A stretch of DNA of 49,608 bases, taken from Clostridia bacterium. GTDB taxonomy: Bacteria; Bacillota_A; Clostridia; Christensenellales; Aristaeellaceae. Each line of letters begins with the position of its first letter. Within the stretch, counting starts at the first letter, position 1. The translations under genes and the position numbers were made by a program. Below the pieces are notes generated by a model. That model saw only the letters and a program-made list of their open reading frames with translations, made no database searches and had not been told where the DNA came from. The DNA lies in NCBI GenBank assembly GCA_017430945.1, contig JAFRMB010000027.1:1-49608 (forward strand), read 5' to 3'. Positions 15,970 to 24,963 of the stretch are shown in pieces.

Positions 15970-17151
15970 ATGGCAGACGAAATCAAGTTGACTCTGAATC
16001 CCTTCGGCAACGAGGAGGCCAAGGTAGAGGAAGCGGTGCAGGACGCCGCCCAGGCCGCCACGCAGGCGCTTGCCGAGGCCGAGGCCCAGGCTGAGAAGAA
16101 GGTCCAGAAGGACACTTTGGCGATGCAGAACTTCAGCCAGGACGAGCAGAAGATGATCGACGACTTCTCCAAGCAGATCGACGTGCGCGATTCCAACCTC
16201 GTGTTCTCTTACGGCGCTGCCGCGCAGCAGAACATCTCGCAGTTCTCCGACGCCGCGCTCAAGAATGTGCGCACCAAGGATCTGGACGAGGTGGGCGACA
16301 TGATCTCCAACCTTGTCGTCGAGCTGAAGAGCTTCGACACCGACGACGAGGGGAAGGGCGGCCTGTTCGGCCTGTTCAAGAAGAAGGCGCGCAGCCTTGA
16401 GGTGCTGAAGGCCCAGTATGACAAGACCGAAGTCAATGTCAACAAGATCGTTGAGGGCCTCGAGCAGCATCAGATCCAGCTGCTCAAGGACATCGCCATG
16501 CTGGACAAGCTCTACGATCAGAACCTGAGCTACTTCAAGGAGCTGTCCATGTACATCCTGGCCGGCAAGAAGCGGCTTGAGAACTTCCGCGCCACCGAGC
16601 TCAAGGAAGCGCTGGACAAGGCCGACGCTTCGAAGCTGCCCGAGGATGCACAGGCGGCCAAGGACCTGGCTGACAAGGGCGATCGCTTTGAGAAGAAGAT
16701 CTACGATCTGGAGCTGACCCGCAACATCTCCATCCAGATGGCCCCTCAGATCCGCCTGATCCAGTCCTCCAATCAGCTGATGGCCGAGAAGATCCAGACC
16801 TCTCTGGTGAACACCATCCCGCTGTGGAAGAGCCAGATGGTGCTCGCGATGGGCCTGGCCCACACCGAGGATGCCATGAAAGCCCAGCGTGCCGTCACCG
16901 ATCTGACCAACGACCTGCTGGTCAAGAACGCCGAGAAGCTGCACATGGCCACCGTGGAGACGGCGAAGGAAGCCGAGCGCGGCATCGTGGATATCGAGAC
17001 GCTGACCAAGACCAACAAGATGCTGATCGACACGATGGACGAAGTGCTCTCCATCCAGCAGCAGGGCCGCGAGAAGCGCCGCGCCGCCGAGGAGGAGCTG
17101 GCCAACATCGAAGGCGAGCTCAGGCAGAAGATCCTGGAGATCCACACCTGA
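15970..17151 (+). CDS. telA: TelA-family toxic anion resistance protein
   Basis: The 393-residue, strongly alpha-helical protein shows the TelA family pattern: QIDVRDSNLVFSYGAAAQQN, LFGLFKKKARSLEVLKAQY, QLLKDIAMLDKLYDQNLSYF, QIRLIQSSNQLMAEKIQTSL and LTNDLLVKNAEKLHMATVET. Family members are linked to tellurite and antimicrobial tolerance and occur with XpaC or ter genes. AGGAGG lies 8 nt before the ATG. The preceding XpaC and this protein both start or end with the sequence type ITLTLGR/KLTLNPF, hinting at a shared binding element. The long minus-strand ORF across it is a shadow. Confidence 0.88.
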   Translation: MADEIKLTLNPFGNEEAKVEEAVQDAAQAATQALAEAEAQAEKKVQKDTLAMQNFSQDEQKMIDDFSKQIDVRDSNLVFSYGAAAQQNISQFSDAALKNVRTKDLDEVGDMISNLVVELKSFDTDDEGKGGLFGLFKKKARSLEVLKAQYDKTEVNVNKIVEGLEQHQIQLLKDIAMLDKLYDQNLSYFKELSMYILAGKKRLENFRATELKEALDKADASKLPEDAQAAKDLADKGDRFEKKIYDLELTRNISIQMAPQIRLIQSSNQLMAEKIQTSLVNTIPLWKSQMVLAMGLAHTEDAMKAQRAVTDLTNDLLVKNAEKLHMATVETAKEAERGIVDIETLTKTNKMLIDTMDEVLSIQQQGREKRRAAEEELANIEGELRQKILEIHT

Positions 17152-17181
17152 CACGAGCCTGTGACCGAAACGCGATCGAAC

Positions 17182-17210
17182 GACACCGCACGCCCCGATT
17201 GTGCGGTGTC
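17182..17210 (+). other. Hairpin between telA and the LemA-like gene
   Basis: GACACCGCA and TGCGGTGTC flank a 10-nt loop. No T-run follows, so it is more likely an RNA-stability or attenuating element than a full terminator. Confidence 0.45.
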
Positions 17211-17238
17211 GTCCTGAAAAGGGAAAGGGGCAAACGGT

Positions 17239-17796
17239 ATGCGATTGGATGAGAACCGCAAGCTTGCGGCCATCGTGCTCGTCGTGTGTATCCTGTTGAG
17301 CGTATTCGCCTTCGGCGGCAGTGCGATCGGCCGCGAACGCAAGAAGGTGCTCAAGGTGTTCGACGAGGGCACGGACACCTCGCTCGGCGTCCGCTACAGC
17401 ATGGACGCCTATCTGGACAGCGCCGCGGAGTGCGCACAGGTCATGGCGAGCGAGGGCGTGATCTATCTGGGGGATACGCAGCTGACCGACGCCGTCGCGG
17501 CGCAGGCGGAGACCCTGGCCGATGACAAGGCGGGGCTCGACGCGCGCAGCGAAGCGTACGATGCGCTCAGGTCCGGCATAGAAAAGCTTTACGGCCAGGT
17601 GAAATCAGAAGCGAGCGACAGGGATTTCAGGGACTTCAAGCTGGCTTATGACGATTTTATCGGCCAGACCGACCTTGCCGAGCGGGACGACTATCACAAA
17701 CTTGCAAAGGCTTACAACGAGCTGATCTCGGGTTTCCCCGGCGGGATCATTGCGGGGATCACGGGCAACGGTGCGCTCAATACGTTCGGAGGCTGA
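17239..17796 (+). CDS. Divergent LemA-like membrane-anchored protein
   Basis: A 185-residue protein with one N-terminal membrane segment (AAIVLVVCILLSVFAFGG) and a helical extracytoplasmic domain. The C-terminal stretch YHKLAKAYNELISGF resembles the conserved YN...FP end of LemA proteins. The usual LemA block near the N-terminus is not obvious, so the match is weak by itself. It is strengthened by the next gene, a TPM-domain protein, since LemA-TPM pairs are common. AAAGGGG lies 9 nt before ATG. Confidence 0.65.
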   Translation: MRLDENRKLAAIVLVVCILLSVFAFGGSAIGRERKKVLKVFDEGTDTSLGVRYSMDAYLDSAAECAQVMASEGVIYLGDTQLTDAVAAQAETLADDKAGLDARSEAYDALRSGIEKLYGQVKSEASDRDFRDFKLAYDDFIGQTDLAERDDYHKLAKAYNELISGFPGGIIAGITGNGALNTFGG

Positions 17797-17924
17797 TCGT
17801 GCGTCGGGATGACCGGCCGGGCGCTGGCGGCCGCTGAACGAAAAGCATCTGAGACCGTGCGCCTGCGACAGGTGATACGACGTACCTTCTGGAGCTCGCT
17901 CCATCGATCATCGAGGTGAATGCT

Positions 17925-19091
17925 ATGCGTTTAAGGAAAATGCTTTGCGCCATCACGATCGGCGCGTTGCTGCTGGCGGCGGCCTGTATGCCCGCGCTGG
18001 CGAAGGTGGTGTCGCCGGGCAAGGACTTTTATTACCTCGACGATGCGAATGTGCTGTCCGAGGCGTTCGAAGGCGAAGTGTTTTTCTCCAATCAGCTGCT
18101 CAATGATGCGTGTGGCGCGCAGATCGCCGTGGTCACGCTGGATTCCACCGGCGATGCGGCGATCGATGATTATGCCTACGAGCTTTTCAATACCTGGGGC
18201 GTTGGCGACAAAGTCAAGCAGAACGGCGTGGTGCTCCTGCTGGCCATCGGCGACGATGACTATTACACCGTGTGCGGCACGGGCCTGCAGTCAAAGCTGA
18301 CGAGCGGCCAGCTGAAGCGCTATTACGACGACTATCTCGAGTCGGATTTCGCGGCAAAGCGGTATGAGGCCGGCGCCAGGAAGTTTTTTGAGGCCGTGTT
18401 CGAATATGTGGCAGACGCCTACAACGCAGATGTCACCGTGGACGACGGCGTGGCGGCCTACGAGGCCTGGCTGGGAGAGGGCGAACCGGGCGAGCTGGAG
18501 GCGCATTCCGGCGGCGGATCCTACGAAGGCCCGTCGAACCGCGGCAGGGACTATGAATCGGATGATGATTCCGACGCCATGATCGGTATGGTCGTGATCC
18601 TGCTCGTCGTGATCCTCATCATCGTGATCAGGCGCCGGCGCCGCAGGCGCTTGGGCGTCACAGGCAGGGGGACGCAGGTCGTGCCGATCATATTTGGCAG
18701 CGGCCGGCCCATAGCGCCGCCTCCGCCCGGTGCGGGCGGCTATCGCGGCGCGAACGCGCCGAGGCCCGGCATCGGTGCCGGCGGCCAGCGCGGCAGGGTG
18801 ACGCATACGGGCGGCCTCTTCGGAGGTTCATCCGGAGGCGGCCTCTTCGGCGGTTCGTCCGGCTCGCGTCCATCCGGCAGCGGCCTTTTCGGCGGTTCGT
18901 CCGGCTCGCGTCCATCCGGCGGCGGGCTCTTCGGGGGCTCATCCAGCTCGCGTCCATCCGGTGGCGGGTTCTTTGGCGGATCGTCGGGCAGTTCGTCCCG
19001 TTCCTCCAGCAGCAACCGCTCCGGATTCGGCGGCTCCAGGGGCGGCGGCGGCAGCACGCGCGGTGGCGGCGCGGGGCGCGGCAGGCACTGA
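17925..19091 (+). CDS. TPM-domain (YgcG-type) secreted/membrane protein with Gly-Ser repeat tail
   Basis: A signal peptide (LCAITIGALLLAAACMPALA) is followed by a TPM domain (about 30-165; YYLDDANVLS, GAQIAVVTLDSTGD, ELFNTWGVGDKVKQNGVVLL), an acidic linker, a membrane segment (MIGMVVILLVVILIIVI) and an Arg-rich stop-transfer stretch. The last 130 residues are Gly/Ser/Arg rich with about four copies of a 14-residue unit (GGGLFGGSSGSRPS). I chose ATG 17925, 6 nt after GAGGTG. The order LemA-TPM suggests a role in the envelope; TPM domains are proposed to be phosphatases or membrane-protein quality factors. Confidence 0.85.
   Translation: MRLRKMLCAITIGALLLAAACMPALAKVVSPGKDFYYLDDANVLSEAFEGEVFFSNQLLNDACGAQIAVVTLDSTGDAAIDDYAYELFNTWGVGDKVKQNGVVLLLAIGDDDYYTVCGTGLQSKLTSGQLKRYYDDYLESDFAAKRYEAGARKFFEAVFEYVADAYNADVTVDDGVAAYEAWLGEGEPGELEAHSGGGSYEGPSNRGRDYESDDDSDAMIGMVVILLVVILIIVIRRRRRRRLGVTGRGTQVVPIIFGSGRPIAPPPPGAGGYRGANAPRPGIGAGGQRGRVTHTGGLFGGSSGGGLFGGSSGSRPSGSGLFGGSSGSRPSGGGLFGGSSSSRPSGGGFFGGSSGSSSRSSSSNRSGFGGSRGGGGSTRGGGAGRGRH
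18811..18995 (+). repeat. 42-bp tandem repeat coding the Gly-Ser tail
   Basis: About four imperfect 42-bp units encode GGGLFGGSSGSRPS-like blocks. The middle two are nearly identical at DNA level, suggesting recent duplication or slippage. Confidence 0.7.
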
Positions 19092-19333
19092 AGCCTGTTG
19101 CCGACAATAAAAACGATAGATGCGGGGCCGGCAACGATCAGCGCCGGTCCCGTGTTCATATATCGGTGATATGCATCGATGGGATCTTGTTCGGGAAGTG
19201 CGTCTGAAAGAGCCGTGCCCGTGTATTGAATAGCAGGATGGCACGGTCGCCCGGCCGTTCGAAGCCATTGCGCATCCCGACCGGCGGTGAAGACCGCTTT
19301 CGACAACGACAGGACCACAAGGAGGATACGATC

Positions 19334-20590
19334 ATGTTGACGAAGGCTGTTCGCATGCATGGCGAAAACGATTTGCGGCTCGACACATTTGAATTGCCCG
19401 AGCTCAGGGATGACGAGATACTCGTAAGGATCGTATCCGACTCGATCTGCATGTCGAGCTACAAGGCGGCCGTACTGGGTGCGCGGCACAAGCGGGTACC
19501 GGCTGACATCGCGGAGCACCCGGTGATCATCGGCCATGAATTCTGCGGTGTGATCGAAAAGGTCGGTGCGAAGTGGCAGGGACGTTATGCGGTCGGCGAG
19601 GGGTTCACGATACAGCCGAACATCTCCTACAAGGGCACCATGATGACGCCGGGCTATGCGTTCGAATTCTGCGGCGGCGACGCGCAGTACTGCGTGCTGG
19701 TGCCGGAGATCATGGAGCAGGACTGCCTCTTGCATTACAAGGCAGACGCGTTCTTCTATGGCTCGCTGTCTGAACCGCTCAGCTGCATCATTGGCGCGTT
19801 CCACGCCCAGTATCACACGAAGCCGGGCGTGTACGTGCATGATATGGGCATCCGGCAGGGCGGCAATATGGCGATCCTTGCGGGTGCCGGACCGATGGGG
19901 TTGGGCGCCATCGATTATGCCATCCATTGCGACCGGAAGCCCGGGCTGCTGGTCGTGACAGACATCGATCAGGCAAGGCTCGATCGGGCGGCCTCGATCT
20001 ACACGAAAGAGGAAGCAGACAGAAACGGCGTCCGGCTGGTATATGCCAACACCCGGGAGAACGCAGTCCAGACGCTGCTGGCGCTGTCAGGCGGCGCGGG
20101 CTATGACGACGTGATGGTGTTCGCGCCCGTGCCTGCCGTCATCGAGCAGGGCGATGCCGTGCTCGCGCAGGATGGCTGCCTTAATTTTTTCGCAGGTCCG
20201 ACCGACAGCCAGCTGAGCGCCCGTTTCAACTTCTACAACGTGCATTATGCCGCGCATCATCTCGTCGGCACCTCCGGCGGAAGCATCGCCGACATAAGGG
20301 AAGCCCTGGATATGATCGCCGACGGCAGGCTGGATCCGGCTGGCATGATCACACACGTCGGAGGGCTCAATGCCGTGGCGGAAACGACGATGCATCTGCC
20401 GGGGATCCCCGGCGGCAAGAAGCTCATATACCCCAACATCGATCTGCCCCTGACCGCCATCGATGACTTTGCCGATGCCGGCCTGCGGGACCCGCTCTTC
20501 GCCGGCCTTGCCGCGATATGCAAAGAGCACAACGGACTGTGGAACGGCGAGGCCGAAGCGTATCTGCTTGAACACGCAAAACCGATGTAG
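19334..20590 (+). CDS. sorE: SorE-like L-sorbose-1-phosphate reductase (zinc-type dehydrogenase)
   Basis: The 418-residue medium-chain dehydrogenase shows a zinc ligand region ICMSSYKA, GHEFCGVIEKVG, the Rossmann glycine loop LAGAGPMGLGAIDYA and an acidic residue (TDIDQARLD) suggesting NAD(H). The structural-zinc four-Cys lobe of alcohol dehydrogenases is absent, as in SorE. SorE reduces L-sorbose 1-phosphate to glucitol 6-phosphate; no phosphotransferase or sugar genes adjoin it here, so the substrate is uncertain. ATG 19334 is preceded by AAGGAGG (8-nt gap). The open frame extends upstream to 19226 without a good start. Confidence 0.72.
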   Translation: MLTKAVRMHGENDLRLDTFELPELRDDEILVRIVSDSICMSSYKAAVLGARHKRVPADIAEHPVIIGHEFCGVIEKVGAKWQGRYAVGEGFTIQPNISYKGTMMTPGYAFEFCGGDAQYCVLVPEIMEQDCLLHYKADAFFYGSLSEPLSCIIGAFHAQYHTKPGVYVHDMGIRQGGNMAILAGAGPMGLGAIDYAIHCDRKPGLLVVTDIDQARLDRAASIYTKEEADRNGVRLVYANTRENAVQTLLALSGGAGYDDVMVFAPVPAVIEQGDAVLAQDGCLNFFAGPTDSQLSARFNFYNVHYAAHHLVGTSGGSIADIREALDMIADGRLDPAGMITHVGGLNAVAETTMHLPGIPGGKKLIYPNIDLPLTAIDDFADAGLRDPLFAGLAAICKEHNGLWNGEAEAYLLEHAKPM

Positions 20591-20605
20591 GCCGTGCGCA
20601 GACAC

Positions 20606-20655
20606 GACCGCCTGACCGGAATGGCAGCATCCATTCGATCAGGCGGTCTTTTTTT
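20606..20655 (+). terminator. Terminator after the SorE-like gene
   Basis: GACCGCCTGA and TCAGGCGGTC form a 10-bp stem around a 23-nt loop, followed by TTTTTTT. Confidence 0.8.
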
Positions 20656-20696
20656 CAGTGAACGATACCGCGGCGCGGGTCCGCTGCGCCGCAGGA

Positions 20697-22076
20697 TCAG
20701 CGGCCTTCAGGCACGGCGCAGATCACGTTTTTGTACAGGCGCGAGAAGAGGTAAAGCGTCGTGATGAGCGAGGCCACCTCGGCGATGGGGAAGGCATACC
20801 ATACGAGATCCGGATTGCCCGTCTGCACGCCCAGCCTGGCCAGCAGCCAAGCGGCCGGCACGAGCACGAGGAGCTGTCGGGCCAGGGAGACGATCATCGA
20901 ATAGACGCCGTAGCCAAGCGCCTGGAAGGTGGAGCCGAGCGCGATGCAGACGCCGGCGACCACGAAGGTCGAACCGATGATGCGAAGCGCAGGCTTTCCG
21001 TAGAGCAGCATGGCGTCAGATGCGTTGAATATGGAGAGCAGCTGCCCCGGGAACAGTATGAACAGAAGGAAGCCCAGGAAGATGTAGCTGGATACGAACA
21101 CCACGGACAGCTTGATGGCCTGCAGCATCCGACGGCGGTTCCTGGCGCCGTAGTTGTAGGCGACGATGGGGATGATGCCGTTGTTCAAGCCGAATATGGG
21201 CATGAAGACGAAGCTGTTCAGCTTGAAGTAGACGCCAAAGATGGTGGCGGCCGTCTCCTTTGCCGCGTGATAGAGGATCAGGATCCTGTTCATGGTGAAC
21301 GTCATCACCGAGCCGATGGCCATCATGAGGATGGAGGGCACGCCGATCGCGTAGATGCGCCCGACGATCTTCCACTTCGGGCGAAACGCCTTGAGATCCA
21401 GCTGGACATCCGCGTTCCGGGTATGGTTCAGGTACACAGCCAGCATGAAGGCGATGATTTGTCCGATCACCGTGGCGATGGCAGCGCCCCTCACACCCTG
21501 GTGGAACACGAAGATGAACACGGGATCCAGAATGATATTGATGATGGCGCCGAGGCCCTGCGTGAACATGGTGTATATGGTGCGGCCGGTGGACTGCATC
21601 AGCCTTTCGAACATGATCTGTCCGAATACACCGAACGAGAAACAGCAGATGACCGACAGATAGTCGACGCCCAGATCGACGATGGTGTTCACATCGGTCT
21701 GCGCCCGAAAGAATGCGCGCACGCCCAGGAGCCCGAACAACAGGAAGGCAAGATACCCTGCCATGGCCAGGAACACGCCGTGCTCAGCGATGTCATTGGC
21801 CATCCTCTGGTCCTTCTCGCCAAGTGCGCGCGACAGGAGCGCATTCACGCCGACCGCCGTGCCCGTGGCTGCGCCGATCATCAGGTTCTGCGCCGGGAAT
21901 GCCAGCGATACCGCCGTCAGAGCCTGTTCGCTGATCTTTGCCACGAAGAAGCTGTCGACGATGTTGTAAAATGCCTGTACGAGCATGGAGATGATCATCG
22001 GCAGCGACATGCTGATGATGAGCCTTGGGACAGGCATGACACCCATTTTGTTTTCCGCAGGGGCCTGTTTTTGCAT
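20697..22076 (-). CDS. MATE-family efflux transporter (first copy)
   Basis: This 459-residue protein has about twelve hydrophobic segments. It starts with PVPRLIISMSLPMIISMLVQ and AFYNIVDSFFVAKISEQALT, the usual entry of MATE/DinF exporters, and later has NNGIIPIVAYNYGARNRRR, the repeated motif of the second half. MATE proteins export cationic drugs or metabolites in exchange for Na+ or H+. AAAGGAG precedes ATG 22076. It is about 30 % similar by eye to the second MATE gene below, so they are separate family members, not a recent duplicate. Confidence 0.92.
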   Translation of the reverse strand: MQKQAPAENKMGVMPVPRLIISMSLPMIISMLVQAFYNIVDSFFVAKISEQALTAVSLAFPAQNLMIGAATGTAVGVNALLSRALGEKDQRMANDIAEHGVFLAMAGYLAFLLFGLLGVRAFFRAQTDVNTIVDLGVDYLSVICCFSFGVFGQIMFERLMQSTGRTIYTMFTQGLGAIINIILDPVFIFVFHQGVRGAAIATVIGQIIAFMLAVYLNHTRNADVQLDLKAFRPKWKIVGRIYAIGVPSILMMAIGSVMTFTMNRILILYHAAKETAATIFGVYFKLNSFVFMPIFGLNNGIIPIVAYNYGARNRRRMLQAIKLSVVFVSSYIFLGFLLFILFPGQLLSIFNASDAMLLYGKPALRIIGSTFVVAGVCIALGSTFQALGYGVYSMIVSLARQLLVLVPAAWLLARLGVQTGNPDLVWYAFPIAEVASLITTLYLFSRLYKNVICAVPEGR

Positions 22077-22127
22077 GAGGTGATCTCTCCTTTGCCGTGC
22101 CTTGAATGAAAAGGCGGGTCTGATTCC

Positions 22128-22155
22128 ATTCTAGCATAGCATATGTGCGTGTCAA
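22128..22155 (-). promoter_or_regulatory. Promoter of the first MATE gene
   Basis: TTGACA (22155-22150), a 16-bp spacer and TAGAAT (22133-22128) on the minus strand, about 50 bp ahead of the start codon. Confidence 0.65.
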
Positions 22156-22204
22156 GGCGGGGAATGAAAAACTTGTGCGCAGAAAGAAAGGGGATGGCGA
22201 AGGA

Positions 22205-23068
22205 TCATGCCGTGCGCTGCGGCCGATCCAGAAAGGCCAGCAATGCGTCGAAGCAGCGGGCGGCGGCGTTCCAGCCCTCATCGTACAGCTTCCGGAGCTT
22301 TTCGGGATCGCGCTCGATGCGGCCGATATCCGGCATGGTATCCGGCCTGATCACGAAAGCCCGGCCTTCAGAGACCTCGCGATTGATGTATTCGAGCGTC
22401 GCATTGTACATGTTATGGCGATCGGCGACAGCCGCCAGGAGCCTTGGACGCGCCGCATAGCGCAGCCGCATGAGCGGCAGCGCCGCGTTGCGCGTCTTGC
22501 GATATCCGGCGGGACGGGTCAGCACCAGCACATTGCGGCTGTGCCCGTCCCGTATCGATCTTTTGATGGGGATGGAATCCGCGATGCCTCCGTCGAGATA
22601 GCGCGACGCACCGATACGGACGGACCGCGAGATCAGGGGAAGCGATGCGGATGCCCGGACGATCTGAACATCGTCCAGCATATCGCGGATCGGCAGATAT
22701 TCGGCTTTGCCCGTTCGGACGTTGGTGACGACGGCGGTGAGGCACGCGCCGTGTTCAAGATATGCCGCATTGTCGAGCGGATCGAGCTGACGGGGAAGGA
22801 GGTCATAGTTAAAATCCGCGCCGAACAGGTCGCCTGTCAGTATGAGCGAGCGCACAGAGCAGAAGCGCGGGTCGTCCAGGTGGTCCAGCCACACCCGCAT
22901 GCCGCGTCCGGGCTGGCGGCACAGATAGCTGCATGCCTGGCACGCGCCGGCGGAGACGCCGTATACGTCATCGAAGTAGAGCGAGCGGGACATCCAGTAG
23001 TTCAGAACGCCCGCGGTAAAGGCGCAGCGCATACCGCCGCCTTCGAGTATCAATCCTGTTTCGTGCAT
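22205..23068 (-). CDS. Patatin-like phospholipase
   Basis: The 287-residue protein has the patatin oxyanion loop LILEGGGMRCAFTAGVL, the nucleophile elbow GVSAGA (catalytic Ser) and the catalytic Asp in YLDGGIADSIPI, so the Ser-Asp dyad is intact. Patatin-like enzymes deacylate phospholipids. I chose ATG 23068; a frame extending to 23206 is not supported by homology. It is preceded on the same strand by the second MATE gene (98-bp gap) and followed by the first after 128 bp with its own promoter. Confidence 0.9.
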   Translation of the reverse strand: MHETGLILEGGGMRCAFTAGVLNYWMSRSLYFDDVYGVSAGACQACSYLCRQPGRGMRVWLDHLDDPRFCSVRSLILTGDLFGADFNYDLLPRQLDPLDNAAYLEHGACLTAVVTNVRTGKAEYLPIRDMLDDVQIVRASASLPLISRSVRIGASRYLDGGIADSIPIKRSIRDGHSRNVLVLTRPAGYRKTRNAALPLMRLRYAARPRLLAAVADRHNMYNATLEYINREVSEGRAFVIRPDTMPDIGRIERDPEKLRKLYDEGWNAAARCFDALLAFLDRPQRTA

Positions 23069-23166
23069 AGCTCTTCGATCCTTTGAACGATCGCTGTCCC
23101 GGGACAGCCCATCCGATGGTCCTGCATCGTCTGTAACGAACGGCCCGCTTCGATGCGGCGCGCCGT

Positions 23167-24540
23167 TCAGGCCCGATCGCCGTGGAGCGCGGGGCCGGCC
23201 CTCCAACTGCCCGACAGGTAAAAGACCAGGCTGATCACGAGCGGCATGAATCCTGCCAGCGCGTCGCCCATCCAGAAGCCGTAGCAGTCGAATCTGAGCG
23301 CAAAGCCGAGCAGCGCCGCCAGGCCGATGCGCGCCAGGACGCCGTCGATCAGTGCCACAGCCAGATTGAGGCCCGACCGGCCGGACCCGTTGATGAGAGA
23401 AAACGCGGCGCTTCGCGTGATGGCTCCGTAAAAGTTCAGTATGATGGGCACCGTGAGCACCGCGGCGACGCCCATCAGTTCAACGTCTGACGAGAAGATG
23501 CCGTAGACCTTGTCCGGCCATAGCAGCATGATCAGGTGCAATGCGCCGGCAAGGATCGCGCCTGTGGCCAGGACCGTGCCCAGTATCCGATTGACGCGGT
23601 CGTACTTGCGGGCGCCGAGGTTCTGGCCCACCATGGTACTGCCGGCGGTCGTAAAGGACATCAATATGACGCCCACCATCATGTTGACCTTGTTGTAGAT
23701 GCCGGCCAGTGCCGAGTAGGTCACGTCGAACAGGTTGATCCACGCCATCAGGATGATCTTTGAGAAGCTGACGGCGGCAGACTGGATCGCCATGGGGATG
23801 CCCAGCGCCAACAGGCGTCGGAAAGCGTCCGGATCGATGCGGAAGCTTGTGCGCTTGAAATCGAAGCCGAAGCTCTCGCGCCGGCGATAGAGATAGATGA
23901 TCGATGCGATGAAGCTGACCCCTTGGCCGATGACCGTGGCGAGCGCCGCGCCAAAGACCTTCAGACCGAGGTATTTGACGAACAGCACGTCCAGCACCAT
24001 GTTCAGTATGGCGGCAACGGCGATGAAAACGAAGGGACGCTTGCTGTCTCCCATGCCGCGCAGGATGGCGCTTACGGTGTTGTAGCCGTAGATGAACACC
24101 AGACCGCACACACAGGTGACCATGTAATCCATCGTGAACGCCTCCGACGCGGCGGGCGTGTTCAGCCAGCGCAGCACATGGCGGCGCAGCCCGTAGCAGG
24201 CAAGGGCGATGACCACAGACGCGCTCAGCAGGAAGGTGAACATGGTGCCGATCGTCTTTTGGATGTCGTCATGGCGGTCCGCGCCGACCGCGCGGGCGAT
24301 GATGACCTGACCGGCCGATGAGAATCCCATGGCGACGAAGGTGAGCAGGTGAAGGATGTCGCCGCCGATGGACACGGCCGACATGCCCGCCTTGCCGATG
24401 TAATTGCCCACGACCACCATGTCCACCAGGTTGTAGAGCGCCTGGAGCGCATTCGACACGAACAGCGGCATCGCGAAGCGAAACAGCTGCGGTACGACCG
24501 GGCCGCGCGTCAGGTCGCGGATCATGGTGTTGGAAGACAT
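23167..24540 (-). CDS. MATE-family efflux transporter (second copy)
   Basis: A 457-residue polytopic membrane protein. LFRFAMPLFVSNALQALYNL, GNYIGKAGMSAVSIGGDILH and TTAGSTMVGQNLGARKYDR are typical MATE segments. ATG 24540 follows AAAGGTGGG. It may be co-transcribed with the patatin gene downstream. Substrate unknown. Confidence 0.92.
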   Translation of the reverse strand: MSSNTMIRDLTRGPVVPQLFRFAMPLFVSNALQALYNLVDMVVVGNYIGKAGMSAVSIGGDILHLLTFVAMGFSSAGQVIIARAVGADRHDDIQKTIGTMFTFLLSASVVIALACYGLRRHVLRWLNTPAASEAFTMDYMVTCVCGLVFIYGYNTVSAILRGMGDSKRPFVFIAVAAILNMVLDVLFVKYLGLKVFGAALATVIGQGVSFIASIIYLYRRRESFGFDFKRTSFRIDPDAFRRLLALGIPMAIQSAAVSFSKIILMAWINLFDVTYSALAGIYNKVNMMVGVILMSFTTAGSTMVGQNLGARKYDRVNRILGTVLATGAILAGALHLIMLLWPDKVYGIFSSDVELMGVAAVLTVPIILNFYGAITRSAAFSLINGSGRSGLNLAVALIDGVLARIGLAALLGFALRFDCYGFWMGDALAGFMPLVISLVFYLSGSWRAGPALHGDRA

Positions 24541-24963
24541 ATCGACCCACCTTTAGGCGCATCGCCATTGCAAAAGGCCGGCACGACCCAAGGGAAACAT
24601 GGCCCTGTGCACCTGTTTTCTGGCATCGATCATAGCACACGCAGGTTAAAAATGATGGATGGAATGGCCGCTGCGCGATGGGGAAGCACGGGGCCATGGG
24701 CGGCGGATCGCCCGGACCGTGCCGGTCGATCGCACTCCGGGGCGATGCAGACCGGCATCGGCCGCCGGCGCATTGCCGTGGATCAGGATTGCCAAGGGCG
24801 TCTGTTTCGGTTATAATGGAGGCGGGTCCCGCGCAGACGCATTTGTACCGGACGGCGCAGGGCCGGAATACCGGAGACCGGACGATGATGCGATCCGGGA
24901 GCAGGGAAAGGCATCCCCGGTGACGGTCGCGGGATGTCGAACGAAGCATGGAGGTGAAGGAAC
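24541..24963. other. Divergent intergenic region, MATE / iron-sulfur flavoprotein
   Basis: For the plus strand there is a clear promoter (24789-24817). For the minus strand an extended -10 TGCTATGAT lies near 24630 with a poor -35. Between them I see nothing coding. The plus-strand leader of about 140 nt is GC-rich and may be structured, but no known riboswitch is recognised. Confidence 0.4.
24789..24817 (+). promoter_or_regulatory. Promoter of the iron-sulfur flavoprotein gene
   Basis: TTGCCA (24789-24794), a 17-bp spacer and TATAAT (24812-24817). Confidence 0.78.

Noticed and set aside
15307..17154. 615-residue minus-strand ORF
   Set aside because: It is antisense to xpaC and telA, which have clear family motifs and ribosome binding sites; composition (Leu, Gln, Val runs) is that of a reverse-read helical gene.
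20658..22109. 483-residue plus-strand ORF
   Set aside because: It is antisense to the first MATE gene and has a strongly charged His/Asp-rich composition typical of reversed membrane-protein codons.
20697..24540. Recent duplication of the two MATE genes
   Set aside because: The two proteins differ along their whole length, so they are old paralogues and not a new tandem duplication.
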